Part shown: positions 1 to 8,850 of the stretch, in pieces
Numbering within the stretch: position 1 is the stretch's first letter
How the letters are laid out: each line of letters begins with the position of its first letter
NCBI RefSeq assembly: GCF_024181725.1
Contig: NZ_CP028908.1
Location: 5,569,501 to 5,633,500 of the forward strand
Direction: 5' to 3'
DNA length: 64,000 nt
DNA from: Bradyrhizobium sp. WD16
GTDB lineage: Bacteria > Pseudomonadota > Alphaproteobacteria > Rhizobiales > Xanthobacteraceae
Made by a program: the position numbers and the translations under genes
The notes under the pieces: model-generated
What the model saw: only the letters and a program-made list of their open reading frames with translations
Told to the model about the DNA's origin: nothing
Databases searched by the model: none

Positions 1-302
1 ACGGTCACACCCTTGGCGGCCAGCTTCTCCGCGAGCTGCTGGTCGACCCGGGCGGTGATGAAACCGGTCTTGCCGTCCGGCAGCTTGTCTTTGTCCTTGA
101 CCTTGCCGCGGATCAGGTCCTGACCGATCGTGACCTCGCTGACCGCGCCCTCGCTCACCAACTGCTCGAAGCGGCTGTAGGAGATGGTGTCGACCTGGCT
201 GTAGCTCGTCAGCAGCCATTGCAGCAGCAGCATGCCGATGCTGGCGGCGAACACGTACCAGATGATGATGGTCTGTTTGCGCGACGATCCGTCCGGTTCC
301 AC
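1..302 (-). CDS. ftsH: FtsH-type AAA zinc metalloprotease, N-terminal part (runs off window)
   Basis: The first 100 codons of a minus-strand gene cut by the left edge. The GTG start at 302 has an AGGAGG ribosome site at 308-313. The translated start (VEPDGSSRKQ) leads into one membrane helix (residues ~11-30), then a periplasmic stretch with SYSRFEQLV and an ITARV strand, which is the usual FtsH N-terminal extracytoplasmic domain. FtsH is a membrane-anchored ATP-dependent protease of membrane and regulatory proteins. The AAA and zinc-protease domains lie outside the window, so the call rests only on the N-terminal pattern. It follows mlaD by 61 bases on the same strand and may be co-transcribed with the Mla operon; an ftsH next to Mla genes is more likely a second paralogue than the housekeeping copy. 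Confidence 0.75.
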   Translation of the reverse strand, partial: MEPDGSSRKQTIIIWYVFAASIGMLLLQWLLTSYSQVDTISYSRFEQLVSEGAVSEVTIGQDLIRGKVKDKDKLPDGKTGFITARVDQQLAEKLAAKGVT

Positions 303-363
303 GACAACCTCCTGGCGGCGGCGCCGCCGATCTCTACGCGCGCCACGGCCGCGCCCGCCCGCG

Positions 364-1473
364 TCATCCGAGCTTGACCACCCATTGGATCAGCCGGCTC
401 GCCACCGCGCCGAACGCCGTATTGAAGGCGCTGAGCGCGGCCGGCGGCGTCAGCTCCGAGAGCGGACTGCGCTCCTGGAACAATTCTGCCGCCACGACCT
501 TCCCGTCCTTGTTCAGCACCCGCGCCGCGAAAGCGATGTCGGCGACGGGCTTCTCCTCGCTGTGCACGGTGAAGCTGCGGATCTCGATCAGCAGCTGGTA
601 GTCCGGCGTCACGCTGTCCAGCGGCCGCAGTGGCGCATGGCCGACATCGTAGTTCTCGAAGCTCTGGATCAGCTTCTCCTGGAGCAATTTGGGGATGCTG
701 TCGGCCCATTGCACCTCGGCGAACCCCGGATAATTGTGCCCGGTCGGCGTGATCAGCACACGCTGGGTGTCGAACATCACCGTGCCTGTCGGCTCGGGGA
801 ACACGATCTGGTGCCGGATCGGCTCCTTGGCGAAGGCAAATCTCTGCGGCGGCTGAAGATCGAGGATCGCCTTGGGCGCCGGCGGCGTTCCCCCGCCGGT
901 CATCTTCTCGAGCCCGGCCAGGATGCCGTCGATCCGGCCGGTGTTGCGGGCGAGGCCTTCGGAGAAGGTCTGCAGGTTGCCCAGGGTATTCTTGAGCGGC
1001 TCGGCATTGTCCGAGAGCACCGCATCGACCCGGCGAAGCGCGTCCCGCGCCGCCTGGGTCATGCTCTGGCCGGCGCCCGGCTCGGCGATCAGCACCGGCA
1101 CCGGGCCGGAGGCGGTCTTTTGCGTTCCGCCCTCCAGCGCCACCACAGGAACGCCGGTCAGCCCCTGGAATTCCAGTCCCACCTTGGTGTCCGCCCGTAC
1201 CGGCGTCGCGATGGCGACCGCGATCGTCGCATTCACCTGCCGCGGATTGTCCGGCGCGAGACCGAGTTCGGTCACCTCACCGACCTTGATGCCGTTGAAC
1301 AGCACGCCGGCGCCGACCAGGAGTCCCGGCACCGGGCCGTTGAACTGGACGTGAAAGACGTTGCGCGCGCCGATGCCGCCGATGTTGTGGAGCCAGTAGA
1401 CGAAGCCGAACACGGCCATGATCGCCGCCAGCACGAATGCGCCGACAATGACGAAGGGAGCGCGGGTTTCCAT
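364..1473 (-). CDS. mlaD: MlaD/MCE-family lipid transport protein fused to an ABC auxiliary lipoprotein domain
   Basis: Periplasmic lipid-binding part of an Mla-type phospholipid or solvent-resistance ABC transporter, 369 residues. One N-terminal anchor helix (residues ~7-27) is followed by the MCE domain (~40-120, with GPVPGLLVGAGVLFNGIKVG) and a helical stretch to ~185. Residues ~200-369 (YPGFAEVQWADSIPKLLQEKL, then DYQLLIEIRSF) look like the ABC-type transport auxiliary lipoprotein family (PF03886), which is usually a separate protein with its own lipobox. Here it has no signal peptide and is simply appended. The gene follows mlaF by 12 bases, giving the order mlaE-mlaF-mlaD. MCE identity is firm; the auxiliary domain is recognised by pattern. 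Confidence 0.88.
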   Translation of the reverse strand: METRAPFVIVGAFVLAAIMAVFGFVYWLHNIGGIGARNVFHVQFNGPVPGLLVGAGVLFNGIKVGEVTELGLAPDNPRQVNATIAVAIATPVRADTKVGLEFQGLTGVPVVALEGGTQKTASGPVPVLIAEPGAGQSMTQAARDALRRVDAVLSDNAEPLKNTLGNLQTFSEGLARNTGRIDGILAGLEKMTGGGTPPAPKAILDLQPPQRFAFAKEPIRHQIVFPEPTGTVMFDTQRVLITPTGHNYPGFAEVQWADSIPKLLQEKLIQSFENYDVGHAPLRPLDSVTPDYQLLIEIRSFTVHSEEKPVADIAFAARVLNKDGKVVAAELFQERSPLSELTPPAALSAFNTAFGAVASRLIQWVVKLG

Positions 1474-1485
1474 GGCTAGCCGACC

Positions 1486-2262
1486 TCACTCTCGCGGTTG
1501 AAGCATCTGAGAGCGCTTGCCATGGAAATAGGCTCGCACCCAGGGGTGTTCGCTGACCAGCAATTCAGGCATCGGGCCGATGGCGACGATCTTGCCGTCC
1601 GCCAGCGCGGCAACGCGGTCGCAGACGGTGTTCAGGCTGGCGAGATCATGGGTGACCATGAACACCGTCAGCCCCAGGGTCTGCTGCAGCGTCTTGATCA
1701 GGGCGTCGAAATCACCGGCCGAAATCGGATCGAGGCCGGAGGTCGGCTCGTCGAGAAACAGGATCGCCGGATCGAGCGCCAGGGCACGGGCCAGCGCCAC
1801 GCGTTTGGTCATGCCGCCGGACAATTCCGCAGGAAACTTGTCGCCGTCCTCGGGATCGAGGCCGACCATTTCCAGCTTGGCGGTCGCGATCTCGTCCATC
1901 AGGGGTTCCGAGATGACGAGCTTCTCGCGCAGCGGAAACTGGATGTTCTGTTTCGCCGTCAGCGACGAGAACAGCGCGCCCTGCTGGAACAGGATGCCCC
2001 AGGCCCCGGCCGCCAGCCGGTTCGCCCCGTCGCCGTCCATGGACAGGCCATCGACGACGATCTCCCCGCTGCGCTTGGGAATGAGGCCGATGATGGTCCG
2101 CATCAGCACCGACTTGCCCCCGCCAGAGGCGCCGACCAGTCCGAGAATCTCGCCGCGGCGGACCTCGAGAGACAGATGATCGAGCACCGTGGTGCGACCG
2201 AAGCCGACCACGAGATCGCTGACGCGGATTGCCGGCTGGCCTGAGGCGGCGAGCATCGTCAC
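1486..2262 (-). CDS. mlaF: Mla-type ABC transporter ATP-binding protein
   Basis: ATPase of the Mla lipid transporter, 258 residues, powering the MlaE permease on the inner membrane. Visible motifs are Walker A GASGGGKS (~44-51), the signature LSGGMTKRVALARA (~145-158) and Walker B ILFLDEPTSGLD (~167-178). The GMTKR form of the signature is typical of MlaF rather than generic importers. Its ATG overlaps the end of mlaE by 4 bases (2259-2262), implying translational coupling. Length is normal for the family. Confidence 0.93.
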   Translation of the reverse strand: MTMLAASGQPAIRVSDLVVGFGRTTVLDHLSLEVRRGEILGLVGASGGGKSVLMRTIIGLIPKRSGEIVVDGLSMDGDGANRLAAGAWGILFQQGALFSSLTAKQNIQFPLREKLVISEPLMDEIATAKLEMVGLDPEDGDKFPAELSGGMTKRVALARALALDPAILFLDEPTSGLDPISAGDFDALIKTLQQTLGLTVFMVTHDLASLNTVCDRVAALADGKIVAIGPMPELLVSEHPWVRAYFHGKRSQMLQPRE

Positions 2263-3398
2263 ATCCCGATCGAGGCGAAGAACACGGCAAAGATGCCGTC
2301 GAGCACGATGACGAGGAAGATCGATTTCACCACCGATGTCGTGGTCTGGCGGCCCAGGGATTCCGCGCTGCCCTTGACGCGAAGCCCCTCGCCGCAGGCG
2401 ACGATGCCGATCACCAGCGCCATGAAGGGCGCCTTGATCATGCCGACCTTGAAATGGGTCACCGACACCGCCTCGTGCAGGCGGGCGATGAAGATCTCGG
2501 GGCTCATGCCGCCGTAGAACCAGGCCACCAGCCCGCCGCCGTAGAGCGCGGCCATGGAGCCGAGGAACGTGAGGATCGGCAGCGCGCAGATCAGCGCAAG
2601 AATGCGCGGCAGGATGAGCACCTCCACCGGGTCAAGCCCCATGGTCGAGAGCGCGTCGATCTCCTCGCGCATCTTCATCGACCCGAGTTCGGCGGTGTAG
2701 GCGCTGCCCGACCGGCCGGCGACCATGATGGCGACAATCAGGACGCCGATCTCGCGCAGCACCAGGATTCCGACGAGGTCGACCACATAGGATTCCGCAC
2801 CGAAGCGGCGGAAATGGAAGATGCCCTGCTGGGCGATGATGGCGCCGATCAGGAAGGTGATCAGCGCCATGATCGGGATCGCCTGCCAGCCGACGCGATA
2901 GAGATGATAGACCAGCGAGGTCAGGCGCAGCGATCGCGGCCGGCGCAGCGTCGACAGCAGCGCCACAGCCAGGGCGCCGAGCATGCGCAGGAAGACGGTG
3001 ATGTCCTCGGTCGCCGCGAAAGCGGACCGGCCCACCTGCTCGACATTGTCGACCAGGAAGTTGCCTGGCGGCGCCACCTGCGGCTTGCGGCGATTGACCT
3101 GACGGACCTCGTCGATCAGCCCGGCATATTTGTCGGCGACGCCGACCAGTTCGGCCCGACGCCCGGCGCCGGCGACCTGCCGCGACAGCTTCTCCAGCAT
3201 CCAGGCGCCGAGCGTATCGAGCTCCGTCACGCCGGAGAGATCGATCTGGAGTGCCCCGGCATCGGCGACCTGGGATGAAGCCTGGTCCCGCAGCCGTTCG
3301 AGGACCTCGACATGGGCCGCCGTCCAGGCGCCTGCCGGGCGCAGCCGCAGGCCGCTCGCCGCAACCACGGAATCGAGTACGGGGGCGGCGGCAGTCAC
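2259..3398 (-). CDS. mlaE: Mla-type ABC transporter permease with N-terminal STAS domain
   Basis: Inner-membrane permease of the Mla lipid transporter, 379 residues, GTG start. Residues ~20-105 resemble a STAS domain (QIDLSGVTELDTLGAWML), which in E. coli is the separate MlaB protein; STAS-MlaE fusions are common in alphaproteobacteria. The MlaE domain follows (~145-379) with five or six hydrophobic helices and the family motif AGRSGSAYTAELGSMK (~250-265). First gene of the mlaE-mlaF-mlaD operon. The upstream region shared with the divergent DUF883 gene holds a perfect FixK/FNR box, so low-oxygen control of either side is possible but unproven for this operon. Confidence 0.92.
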   Translation of the reverse strand: MTAAAPVLDSVVAASGLRLRPAGAWTAAHVEVLERLRDQASSQVADAGALQIDLSGVTELDTLGAWMLEKLSRQVAGAGRRAELVGVADKYAGLIDEVRQVNRRKPQVAPPGNFLVDNVEQVGRSAFAATEDITVFLRMLGALAVALLSTLRRPRSLRLTSLVYHLYRVGWQAIPIMALITFLIGAIIAQQGIFHFRRFGAESYVVDLVGILVLREIGVLIVAIMVAGRSGSAYTAELGSMKMREEIDALSTMGLDPVEVLILPRILALICALPILTFLGSMAALYGGGLVAWFYGGMSPEIFIARLHEAVSVTHFKVGMIKAPFMALVIGIVACGEGLRVKGSAESLGRQTTTSVVKSIFLVIVLDGIFAVFFASIGM

Positions 3399-3553
3399 GA
3401 TCGACCTCGTTGAACCATTGCCATGCTCCGCTTCTAACGACGGTTCCGCCCCGACCCTTGACGTGCCTCAAGCCGCCGAGGCTCAAATCACGGCCGCACG
3501 GCCGCCGCCCTCGACGACGCGGCCCGTGGGATCGCTGCAGTGTCGCCACCCGC

Positions 3554-3567
3554 TTGATTCAAATCAA
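3554..3567. promoter_or_regulatory. Perfect FixK/FNR box
   Basis: TTGATTCAAATCAA is an exact match to the FixK/FNR consensus TTGAT-N4-ATCAA. Its centre is ~66 bases before the ATG at 3627, so a class II promoter (box at -41) would start transcription near 3602 and give a ~25-base leader. It lies in the divergent gap with mlaE (start 3398), but that distance is less typical. Confidence 0.8.
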
Positions 3568-3626
3568 GAGCGCAACCGTATGCCGGCCTAGTCTTGCCCC
3601 GAACCCGTGGGGCTGGAGACCATCCG

Positions 3627-3902
3627 ATGCCGCCAAGCAACGATTTGCGCGACGAATTGCATGCCTTGAAACGCGATCTTGCACGCATCCTGGAGGCGGC
3701 CAACGCCCGCATCGCGCAGGACTCGAAGACCCGCATCGACGACGTCGCCGAACAGATCAAGGCGACGCTTGGCGATCTCGGCGACACCCTGCTCCACGAG
3801 GAAGAGCACGTCGAGAAGCTGGTGACACAGCGGCCGATCGCCGCACTCGCCTCTGCCTTGGCCGTTGGCGTCGTGATCGGTCTCTTGCTGAGGAGAAGCT
3901 GA
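3627..3902 (+). CDS. DUF883 (ElaB/YqjD-like) membrane-anchored protein
   Basis: 91-residue protein starting at the ATG 3627 behind a GGAGA site; an in-frame TTG at 3594 is less likely. It has a long charged amphipathic helix (DELHALKRDLARILEAA, ~6-60) followed by one C-terminal transmembrane helix (AALASALAVGVVIGLLLRR) with the GxxxG-like motif and double arginine end of the DUF883 family. In E. coli, YqjD anchors ribosomes to the membrane in stationary phase; that role here is inference. The TGA abuts the GTG of the next gene, matching the yqjD-yqjE pairing. The upstream FixK box suggests induction at low oxygen. Confidence 0.82.
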   Translation: MPPSNDLRDELHALKRDLARILEAANARIAQDSKTRIDDVAEQIKATLGDLGDTLLHEEEHVEKLVTQRPIAALASALAVGVVIGLLLRRS

Positions 3903-4379
3903 GTGAGCTCCGACGACATCGCACGCAACCTTCGGGCGCTCTGGCGTGCGGACAAGATCATCGCCGACATCCGCCTCCGGCACATGCTGGTCGGCCTCGG
4001 ACTGAAGGCTTTCGCGGCCCTGATCGCCGCTTTCGGCCTGCTGATGTTCGAGCTCGCCGCCTATTTCGCACTGGTTCAGGTCTGGAGCGCGATCGTCGCC
4101 GCGGCGGCGCTCGGCGCCTTCAATTTCGTCATCGCGGGCATTATCCTGCTGATCGCGGCGCGGCAGCCGGCCGGGCGCGACCTCGAGCTCGCCAACGAGA
4201 TCCACGGCACTGCCGTCGACGCGCTGCAACTCGAGGCGCAGGTGATGCAGTCCCAATTCAGCGAAGCCTTCCGCAATCCGTTGAACAGCATCCTGCCTTC
4301 GCTGATCGCCCCGCTCCTGACCATCGTCCTGCGTAGCCTGCGCAAGACCAGGGCCGCGCCCGAAGGGGAGCAGCGTTGA
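3903..4379 (+). CDS. Phage-holin-like membrane protein (YqjE/DUF1469 type)
   Basis: 158 residues with a GTG start directly after the stop of the DUF883 gene. Two hydrophobic helices (~34-60 and ~62-88) form a hairpin; the flanking regions are charged, with a long C-terminal amphipathic part. Size, two-helix layout and position after a YqjD-like gene fit the YqjE/Phage_holin_3_6 group. No lysis gene is nearby, so a phage origin is unlikely; it is probably a membrane stress protein. Assignment is by layout more than by sharp motifs. Confidence 0.65.
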   Translation: MSSDDIARNLRALWRADKIIADIRLRHMLVGLGLKAFAALIAAFGLLMFELAAYFALVQVWSAIVAAAALGAFNFVIAGIILLIAARQPAGRDLELANEIHGTAVDALQLEAQVMQSQFSEAFRNPLNSILPSLIAPLLTIVLRSLRKTRAAPEGEQR

Positions 4380-4445
4380 TCTTCGCCCCCCGTTCGAGAA
4401 CCGTTTTGAACAGCCCGCAATTCGCCCGTTCGCAGAAGTGATCAG

Positions 4446-4856
4446 ATGACAAAGCCTCACCCCACCGCCATTCGCAACACCGATCTTCCGCCGAATTTTC
4501 GGCAAATTCGCCTCGAACTCGCGCGGGAATCCGGCCACCCCGAGGGCGCGGCCGGAATCGCCTATGTCTTCCTCGCGCCGCTCAACGCCGACAACAAGAT
4601 CGACGCGGAGCTGTGGAAGCGCCATCGCGAGGCCTGTCGCGTCGCACGCCAGCGCCCGGGCGAACCCGATGAACTCGGTCATCTCGTCGAGCGCCCCGGC
4701 GGCGCATGGGCGTTCAAATACGATGTCGCCGGCGATACGCCGGACGAGGTCGGCTATCATTTCGGCGACGAACAGTTCGTCGCCGGCGAATATGTTTCAA
4801 TCAGGGAAGACGGCGCCATGCACACATTCCGTGTGGTCGGCGTCCACCGGCTCTGA
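4446..4856 (+). CDS. Uncharacterised conserved-looking protein
   Basis: 136-residue soluble protein of unknown function. No signal peptide, membrane helix or catalytic motif is obvious. It is rich in charged residues; the middle (GIAYVFLAPLNADNKID, then ELWKRHREACRVARQRPGE) looks like an alternating strand/helix domain and the end is strand-rich (VSIREDGAMHTFRVVGVHRL). Codon usage and GC match the neighbours, supporting a real gene. It follows the holin-like gene by 66 bases on the same strand and could be the last gene of the FixK-box transcript. Confidence 0.6.
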   Translation: MTKPHPTAIRNTDLPPNFRQIRLELARESGHPEGAAGIAYVFLAPLNADNKIDAELWKRHREACRVARQRPGEPDELGHLVERPGGAWAFKYDVAGDTPDEVGYHFGDEQFVAGEYVSIREDGAMHTFRVVGVHRL

Positions 4857-4967
4857 TCCGAGGGCCCGGCGCCAAGAGAGGGCCGGCTCCGCCGCCGACG
4901 CAACGTGCCGCGATTGCGGGCGCGGCGTCGGCGCGGTCTTTCCTCGGGTCTGTGACGCTTTCCGCGA

Positions 4968-7682
4968 TCAGCGGCCGACGGGCGGCCGGTCCAGCGCCAA
5001 GGTGACGTCGCACAATTCGGGCTCGTGCGGGTCGGTGCGGACCGCGAAGCCGAGATGACGGCACATCGCCAGCATCACGCTGTTGTCCTGCAACACCTGC
5101 CCCGCGATGCGCTTGAGCCCCTCGGCCTTGCCGTATTCGATCAGCAGCATCATCAGCGCCCAGCCGAGCCCCTTGCCCTTCATGTCGGTGCGCAGCAGGA
5201 TGGCGTATTCTCCGCTCTCATAGATCGAATCCGAGTGCAGCCGGGATACGCCGAGGATCTCGCCGGTTGCCGGGTCGATGCCGACAAAGGCGATTGCCCG
5301 GGCGTAATCGAGCTGGGTGAGACGCGCGATGAACTGGTGGGAGAACTCCTTGATTGGAGCGAAGAACCGCAGCCGCAGGTCCTCCGGGGTGACATGCTTG
5401 AGCATGTCGTAGATGCCGGGCTCGTCATCGGGGCGGATCGGGCGGACCAGCAACTCGCGCTTATCCTTGATGCTGATATGGCGCACCCATTCCGCCGGAT
5501 ACGGCTTGACCGCAAAATTGGCATTGCCGGTGCCGGTGAATTTCCTGACCGGCGGCCCGACCGCGACCCGCGCATCGACCGCCAGCACCCCGGCCTCGTC
5601 GGCCAGCAGCGGGTTGATGTCGAGTTCGTGGACCTCGGGAAAATCCGCCGCGAGCTGCGACAGCTTGACCAGCGTCAATTCCACCTCGTCGGCCTTGGCC
5701 GGCGGAACATCACGATAGCCGCGCAACAGCCGTGACACCCGGGTCCGGCCGACCAGGTCGCGGGCGAGGCGCAGATCGAGCGGCGGCAGCGCCAGCGCCC
5801 GATCGTTGATCACCTCCACCGCGGTGCCGCCGCGGCCGAACACCATGGTCGCGCCGAAGGTCGGATCGTCGGCGAGACCAAGGATCAGCTCGCGCGCCTT
5901 CGAGCGTACCACCATCGGCTGAACGATGACGCCCGAGAGCCGCGCGTCGGGCCGGCGCTCCCTGGCCCGGGCGAGGATCTCGTCGGTCGCCGCCCTGACC
6001 GCCTCCGCCGAGGTCAGGTTCAGCACGACCCCGCCGACGTCCGATTTATGGATGATGTCACGCGACAGCACTTTGAGCACCACCGTCTCGCCCTTGGCGA
6101 GAAACGGCGCCGCTGCGGTCGCGGCGGCAGCGCCGTCGGGCGCCGCAAAGGTCGGGACCATGGCGATCTGGTAGGCTTCGAGGAGGCCGCGGACCTCCAC
6201 CGGATCGAGCCAGGTTCGGCCCTCGCCCAGCGCCTTGTCGATGATCCGCCGCGCCCCGGCCTGATCCGGCGCGAAGGCGCTCGGCAGGCTGGGCGGCACC
6301 TCGGCGAGGGCCTCGACGATTTCGCGATGCCGCACCAGATGCATGAAGCCGCGCACCGCGTCGTCCTCGGTCGGGTAATTCGGAATGCCGGCGGCGCTGA
6401 ACGCCTTCCAGACCGCCTCGTCGGCGCCGACCCAGGTGGCGAGGACGGGTTTGGGCGTCAGCGTGCGCCGCGCGCGGTCGGCCTTGACGATCTCCGCCAC
6501 CCTCGCCGCAATCTCGTCGGCAGACGCGATCGCGGTCTGCACATTCATCACCAGGATGGCGTCGTTGTCCGGATCGGCGAGCAAGATCTGCAACGCGGCG
6601 GCGTAGCGCTCGGCATCGGCGTCTCCGACGATGTCAATCGGGTTGGAGCCGGACCAGGTCGCCGGCAGAACGGCATCGAGCTTCTGCCGCAGCGCCGGCG
6701 ACAGGCTGGCCGGCTGGCCGCCGAGTTCGACCAGGCGATCGATGGCGAGCACACCGATGCCGCCGCCATTGGTGAGCAACGCGAGGCGTTTGCCGGCTGG
6801 CGGGCGAACGCGACCGAGAGTTTCGGCGCAGTCGAACAGTTCGCGAAGGTCATAGACCCGCAGCATGCCGGCCCGGAGAAACGCGGCGTCATAGACGGCA
6901 TCCGCCCCCGCCAGGGCACCGGTATGGGTCGCTGCCGCCCGGGCGCCCTGCGCCATCCGGCCGGACTTCACCACCACGATCGGCTTGACCCGGGCCGCCG
7001 CCCGCGCGGCCGACATGAATTTGCGGGCGTCCTTGATCTGCTCGACGTAGAGCAGGATCGCCCGGGTGTGGCTGTCGAGCGCGAAGTAATCGAGGAAATC
7101 GGCGATATCGACGTCGAGCTGATCACCGATCGAGACAAGGCCGGAGAACCCCACCGACCGCTGCGCCGCCCAGTCCACCATGCCGGCTGCGATCGCGCCC
7201 GATTGCGAGATCAGCGCCAGATTGCCGTCGCGCGGATTATGGGCGGCAAAGCTGGCGTTGAGCTTCAGCCCGGGATTCATGATGCCGAGACAATTGGGGC
7301 CGATCAGCCGCATGCCATGCGCGCGCGCGGCATCATTGGCCACATCGGCGAGAGAGCCCTCTCCGTGACCGAGACCCGAACTGATGATCACCGCCCCCGC
7401 GACGCCGCGCGCTCCCGCCTCCGCGACGATCGCCGGCACCACCGCGGCCGGCGCCGTGATCACCACGACATCGGGAACAAAGGACAGCTGTGTCAGGGTC
7501 GGCACCGTCGCGATGCCGTCGATCATCGCGTGGCGCGGATTGACGACGCCGATCTCGCCGGCGAACCCCGCCGAGCGAATATTGCGAAGGATTGCGAGGC
7601 CGAGCGAATGAGGCCGCGAGCTGGCCCCGACCAGCGCCAGAGAACGTGGGGACAGAACCTGGTTCAGGCGATAGACCGACAT
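4968..7682 (-). CDS. pat: Pat-type protein acetyltransferase: ADP-forming acyl-CoA synthetase-like domain fused to GNAT
   Basis: 904 residues. Domains in order: CoA-binding Rossmann domain (~1-130, LVGASSRPHSLG), succinyl-CoA-ligase-like domains (~150-450, ISQSGAIAAGMVDWA), ATP-grasp domain (~470-705, KVLSRDIIHKSDVGGVVLNL) and a C-terminal GNAT domain (~735-895, IAFVGIDPATGEILGVSRL and DMKGKGLGWALMMLLIEYGK). This layout matches PatZ/Pat, which acetylates the catalytic lysine of AMP-forming acyl-CoA synthetases and switches them off; R. palustris Pat does this for benzoate- and fatty-acid-CoA ligases. Whether the synthetase half is active cannot be read from sequence. An AB repeat unit begins 47 bases upstream of the start codon. 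Confidence 0.9.
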   Translation of the reverse strand: MSVYRLNQVLSPRSLALVGASSRPHSLGLAILRNIRSAGFAGEIGVVNPRHAMIDGIATVPTLTQLSFVPDVVVITAPAAVVPAIVAEAGARGVAGAVIISSGLGHGEGSLADVANDAARAHGMRLIGPNCLGIMNPGLKLNASFAAHNPRDGNLALISQSGAIAAGMVDWAAQRSVGFSGLVSIGDQLDVDIADFLDYFALDSHTRAILLYVEQIKDARKFMSAARAAARVKPIVVVKSGRMAQGARAAATHTGALAGADAVYDAAFLRAGMLRVYDLRELFDCAETLGRVRPPAGKRLALLTNGGGIGVLAIDRLVELGGQPASLSPALRQKLDAVLPATWSGSNPIDIVGDADAERYAAALQILLADPDNDAILVMNVQTAIASADEIAARVAEIVKADRARRTLTPKPVLATWVGADEAVWKAFSAAGIPNYPTEDDAVRGFMHLVRHREIVEALAEVPPSLPSAFAPDQAGARRIIDKALGEGRTWLDPVEVRGLLEAYQIAMVPTFAAPDGAAAATAAAPFLAKGETVVLKVLSRDIIHKSDVGGVVLNLTSAEAVRAATDEILARARERRPDARLSGVIVQPMVVRSKARELILGLADDPTFGATMVFGRGGTAVEVINDRALALPPLDLRLARDLVGRTRVSRLLRGYRDVPPAKADEVELTLVKLSQLAADFPEVHELDINPLLADEAGVLAVDARVAVGPPVRKFTGTGNANFAVKPYPAEWVRHISIKDKRELLVRPIRPDDEPGIYDMLKHVTPEDLRLRFFAPIKEFSHQFIARLTQLDYARAIAFVGIDPATGEILGVSRLHSDSIYESGEYAILLRTDMKGKGLGWALMMLLIEYGKAEGLKRIAGQVLQDNSVMLAMCRHLGFAVRTDPHEPELCDVTLALDRPPVGR

Positions 7683-7729
7683 GAGATCCTACGGATTCGA
7701 ACTGTCGCGACCGAGAACTTCAGTTGAAG

Positions 7730-7895
7730 CTAGTGTGGCGTCTCGCAATTGCCTATGCCCTTTGCGGCAAGCCCCTGTAGGCAATTGCGAGACATAAGCC
7801 ACACTAGCTTTTTGATTTTGCTAGTGTCCCGATGTCTCCGAATGACCGTGCGAGGGTGAGGCAAACGAAGCGGTAATTCGGAGACGGGACACTAG
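7730..7895. repeat. CTAG-bounded double-hairpin unit, type AB (locus 1)
   Basis: Reference AB unit, 166 bp. Hairpin A is 7730-7807: 10-bp basal stem CTAGTGTGGC/GCCACACTAG, upper stem GTCTCGCAATTGCCTA with its complement, and an ATAA bulge on the 3' arm. The linker 7808-7820 is CTTTTTGATTTTG between CTAG sites. Hairpin B is 7821-7895: basal stem CTAGTGTCCC/GGGACACTAG, GAT bulge on the 5' arm, upper stem GTCTCCGAATnACCG. Both bulges face the linker. Confidence 0.92.
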
Positions 7896-8022
7896 CACAA
7901 AACCTGCAGTGCGCATCAAGCGCGGGTCGCTGCTGGCGGCGTCCAGCAGCTGCCGATGCCCGCGCGGCCTGCACAGACCTGCACATTGAAGGAACGATGA
8001 CGGAACACCGCCACAGGCGGTG

Positions 8023-8451
8023 TCACAAGTTGCGCGTCGCAACCCCGAGCGCATGGACAACGTCCACACGGGAGATCATCCCGACAAGCCCACCTTTGGG
8101 GCCGAGGACCGGCATGCTCCTGAGGCGATGTTCGACCATCAGCTGGAGCACACGCGTCAGCTTCGTTGCAGGGCCGACATAGATGTACTCTGCCGTCATG
8201 ACGTCGCCCACGGTCTGTTTCATCAGATCGTCGTAATGGGGAACGAGGCTGTAGGTGGTGAAGGCGAAGCACTTGAGGAAATCAAACTTGGAGACGACGC
8301 CGATGACGTCGTCCCCTTCGACCACGGGATATGTGTTGTAGTCATCCGCCTCGAAACGTTGTTCCAGGTCCGCGAGCGTCATAGACCGGCCAACCGTCTT
8401 GATGTCGGCGGTCATGTAGTCTTGGACGACGGCTTCGAGGAATTCAAACAA
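8023..8451 (-). CDS. CBS-domain pair protein
   Basis: 142 residues made of two CBS motifs: ~12-75 (YMTADIKTVGRSMTLADLE, then NTYPVVEGDDVIGVVSKFDFL) and ~83-140 (VGDVMTAEYIYVGPATKLTRV, then MPVLGPKGGLVGMISRVDVV). Stand-alone CBS pairs bind adenine nucleotides and act as energy sensors on partner proteins. The start is probably the TTG at 8451 behind GGGAAG; an ATG at 8415 would cut into the first CBS motif. It lies 66 bases beyond a decayed hsp20 gene on the same strand and may share that gene's FixK-type promoter. Confidence 0.82.
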   Translation of the reverse strand: MFEFLEAVVQDYMTADIKTVGRSMTLADLEQRFEADDYNTYPVVEGDDVIGVVSKFDFLKCFAFTTYSLVPHYDDLMKQTVGDVMTAEYIYVGPATKLTRVLQLMVEHRLRSMPVLGPKGGLVGMISRVDVVHALGVATRNL

Positions 8452-8517
8452 GAGTGCTTCCCGTCATATGGATTTGGGTTTCGGCGCGCCGTGGCGTCGC
8501 CGCCGACGCGTCGTCGT

Positions 8518-8850
8518 TCAAGCCGCGGGCTTGATGTCGACTTTCCTGCCCTGGCCGGGGTCGGCTTCGCAACGTCGAGCTTCAGCGCGCGTTTCGCGCA
8601 TCTCGGCCGTAATTGCGCTGGCGTCAATGCCCGCCGGCAACTCGACGCTTCGCGAGAAGGAACCGGAGCGGCGTTCGACGAGGTGATAGTCCTTTCCCGT
8701 CTCCTCACGCTGCGATTTCTTCTCGCCGCGGATGCGCGAACATCCGTCGAACCGGCGATCGATCTCCTGCTGCAGGGCGGCGATGGGGGTGAAATCCCGC
8801 GGGCCCAGCAGGCGGTCCTGATTGACTGGAAGCAGGGGTTTCAACGACAT
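8518..8850 (-). pseudogene. Hsp20 small heat-shock protein remnant with internal deletion and frameshifts
   Basis: An open frame of 110 codons that reads like an Hsp20 with pieces missing. The N-terminus (IAALQQEIDRRFD) is the usual Hsp20 start, but DGCSR then jumps directly to IRGEKKSQREETGKDYHLVE, the later alpha-crystallin strands, so ~50 residues are absent. Near the end, two compensating frameshifts hide the segment KRALKLDVAKPTPA, readable in another frame, before the frame returns with RKVDIKPAA. The crystallin fold should not form. An intact hsp20 exists at 40185. The promoter box at 8922 is still recognisable. Confidence 0.72.

Noticed and set aside
3903-4379. Prophage holin
   Set aside because: The two-helix layout matches, but the gene follows a YqjD-like gene and no phage genes are nearby.
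4968-7727. Long plus-strand open frames opposite the Pat gene
   Set aside because: High GC opens antisense frames; the protein strings are rich in Arg, His and Gln with no family motifs, while the minus strand is a clear Pat enzyme.
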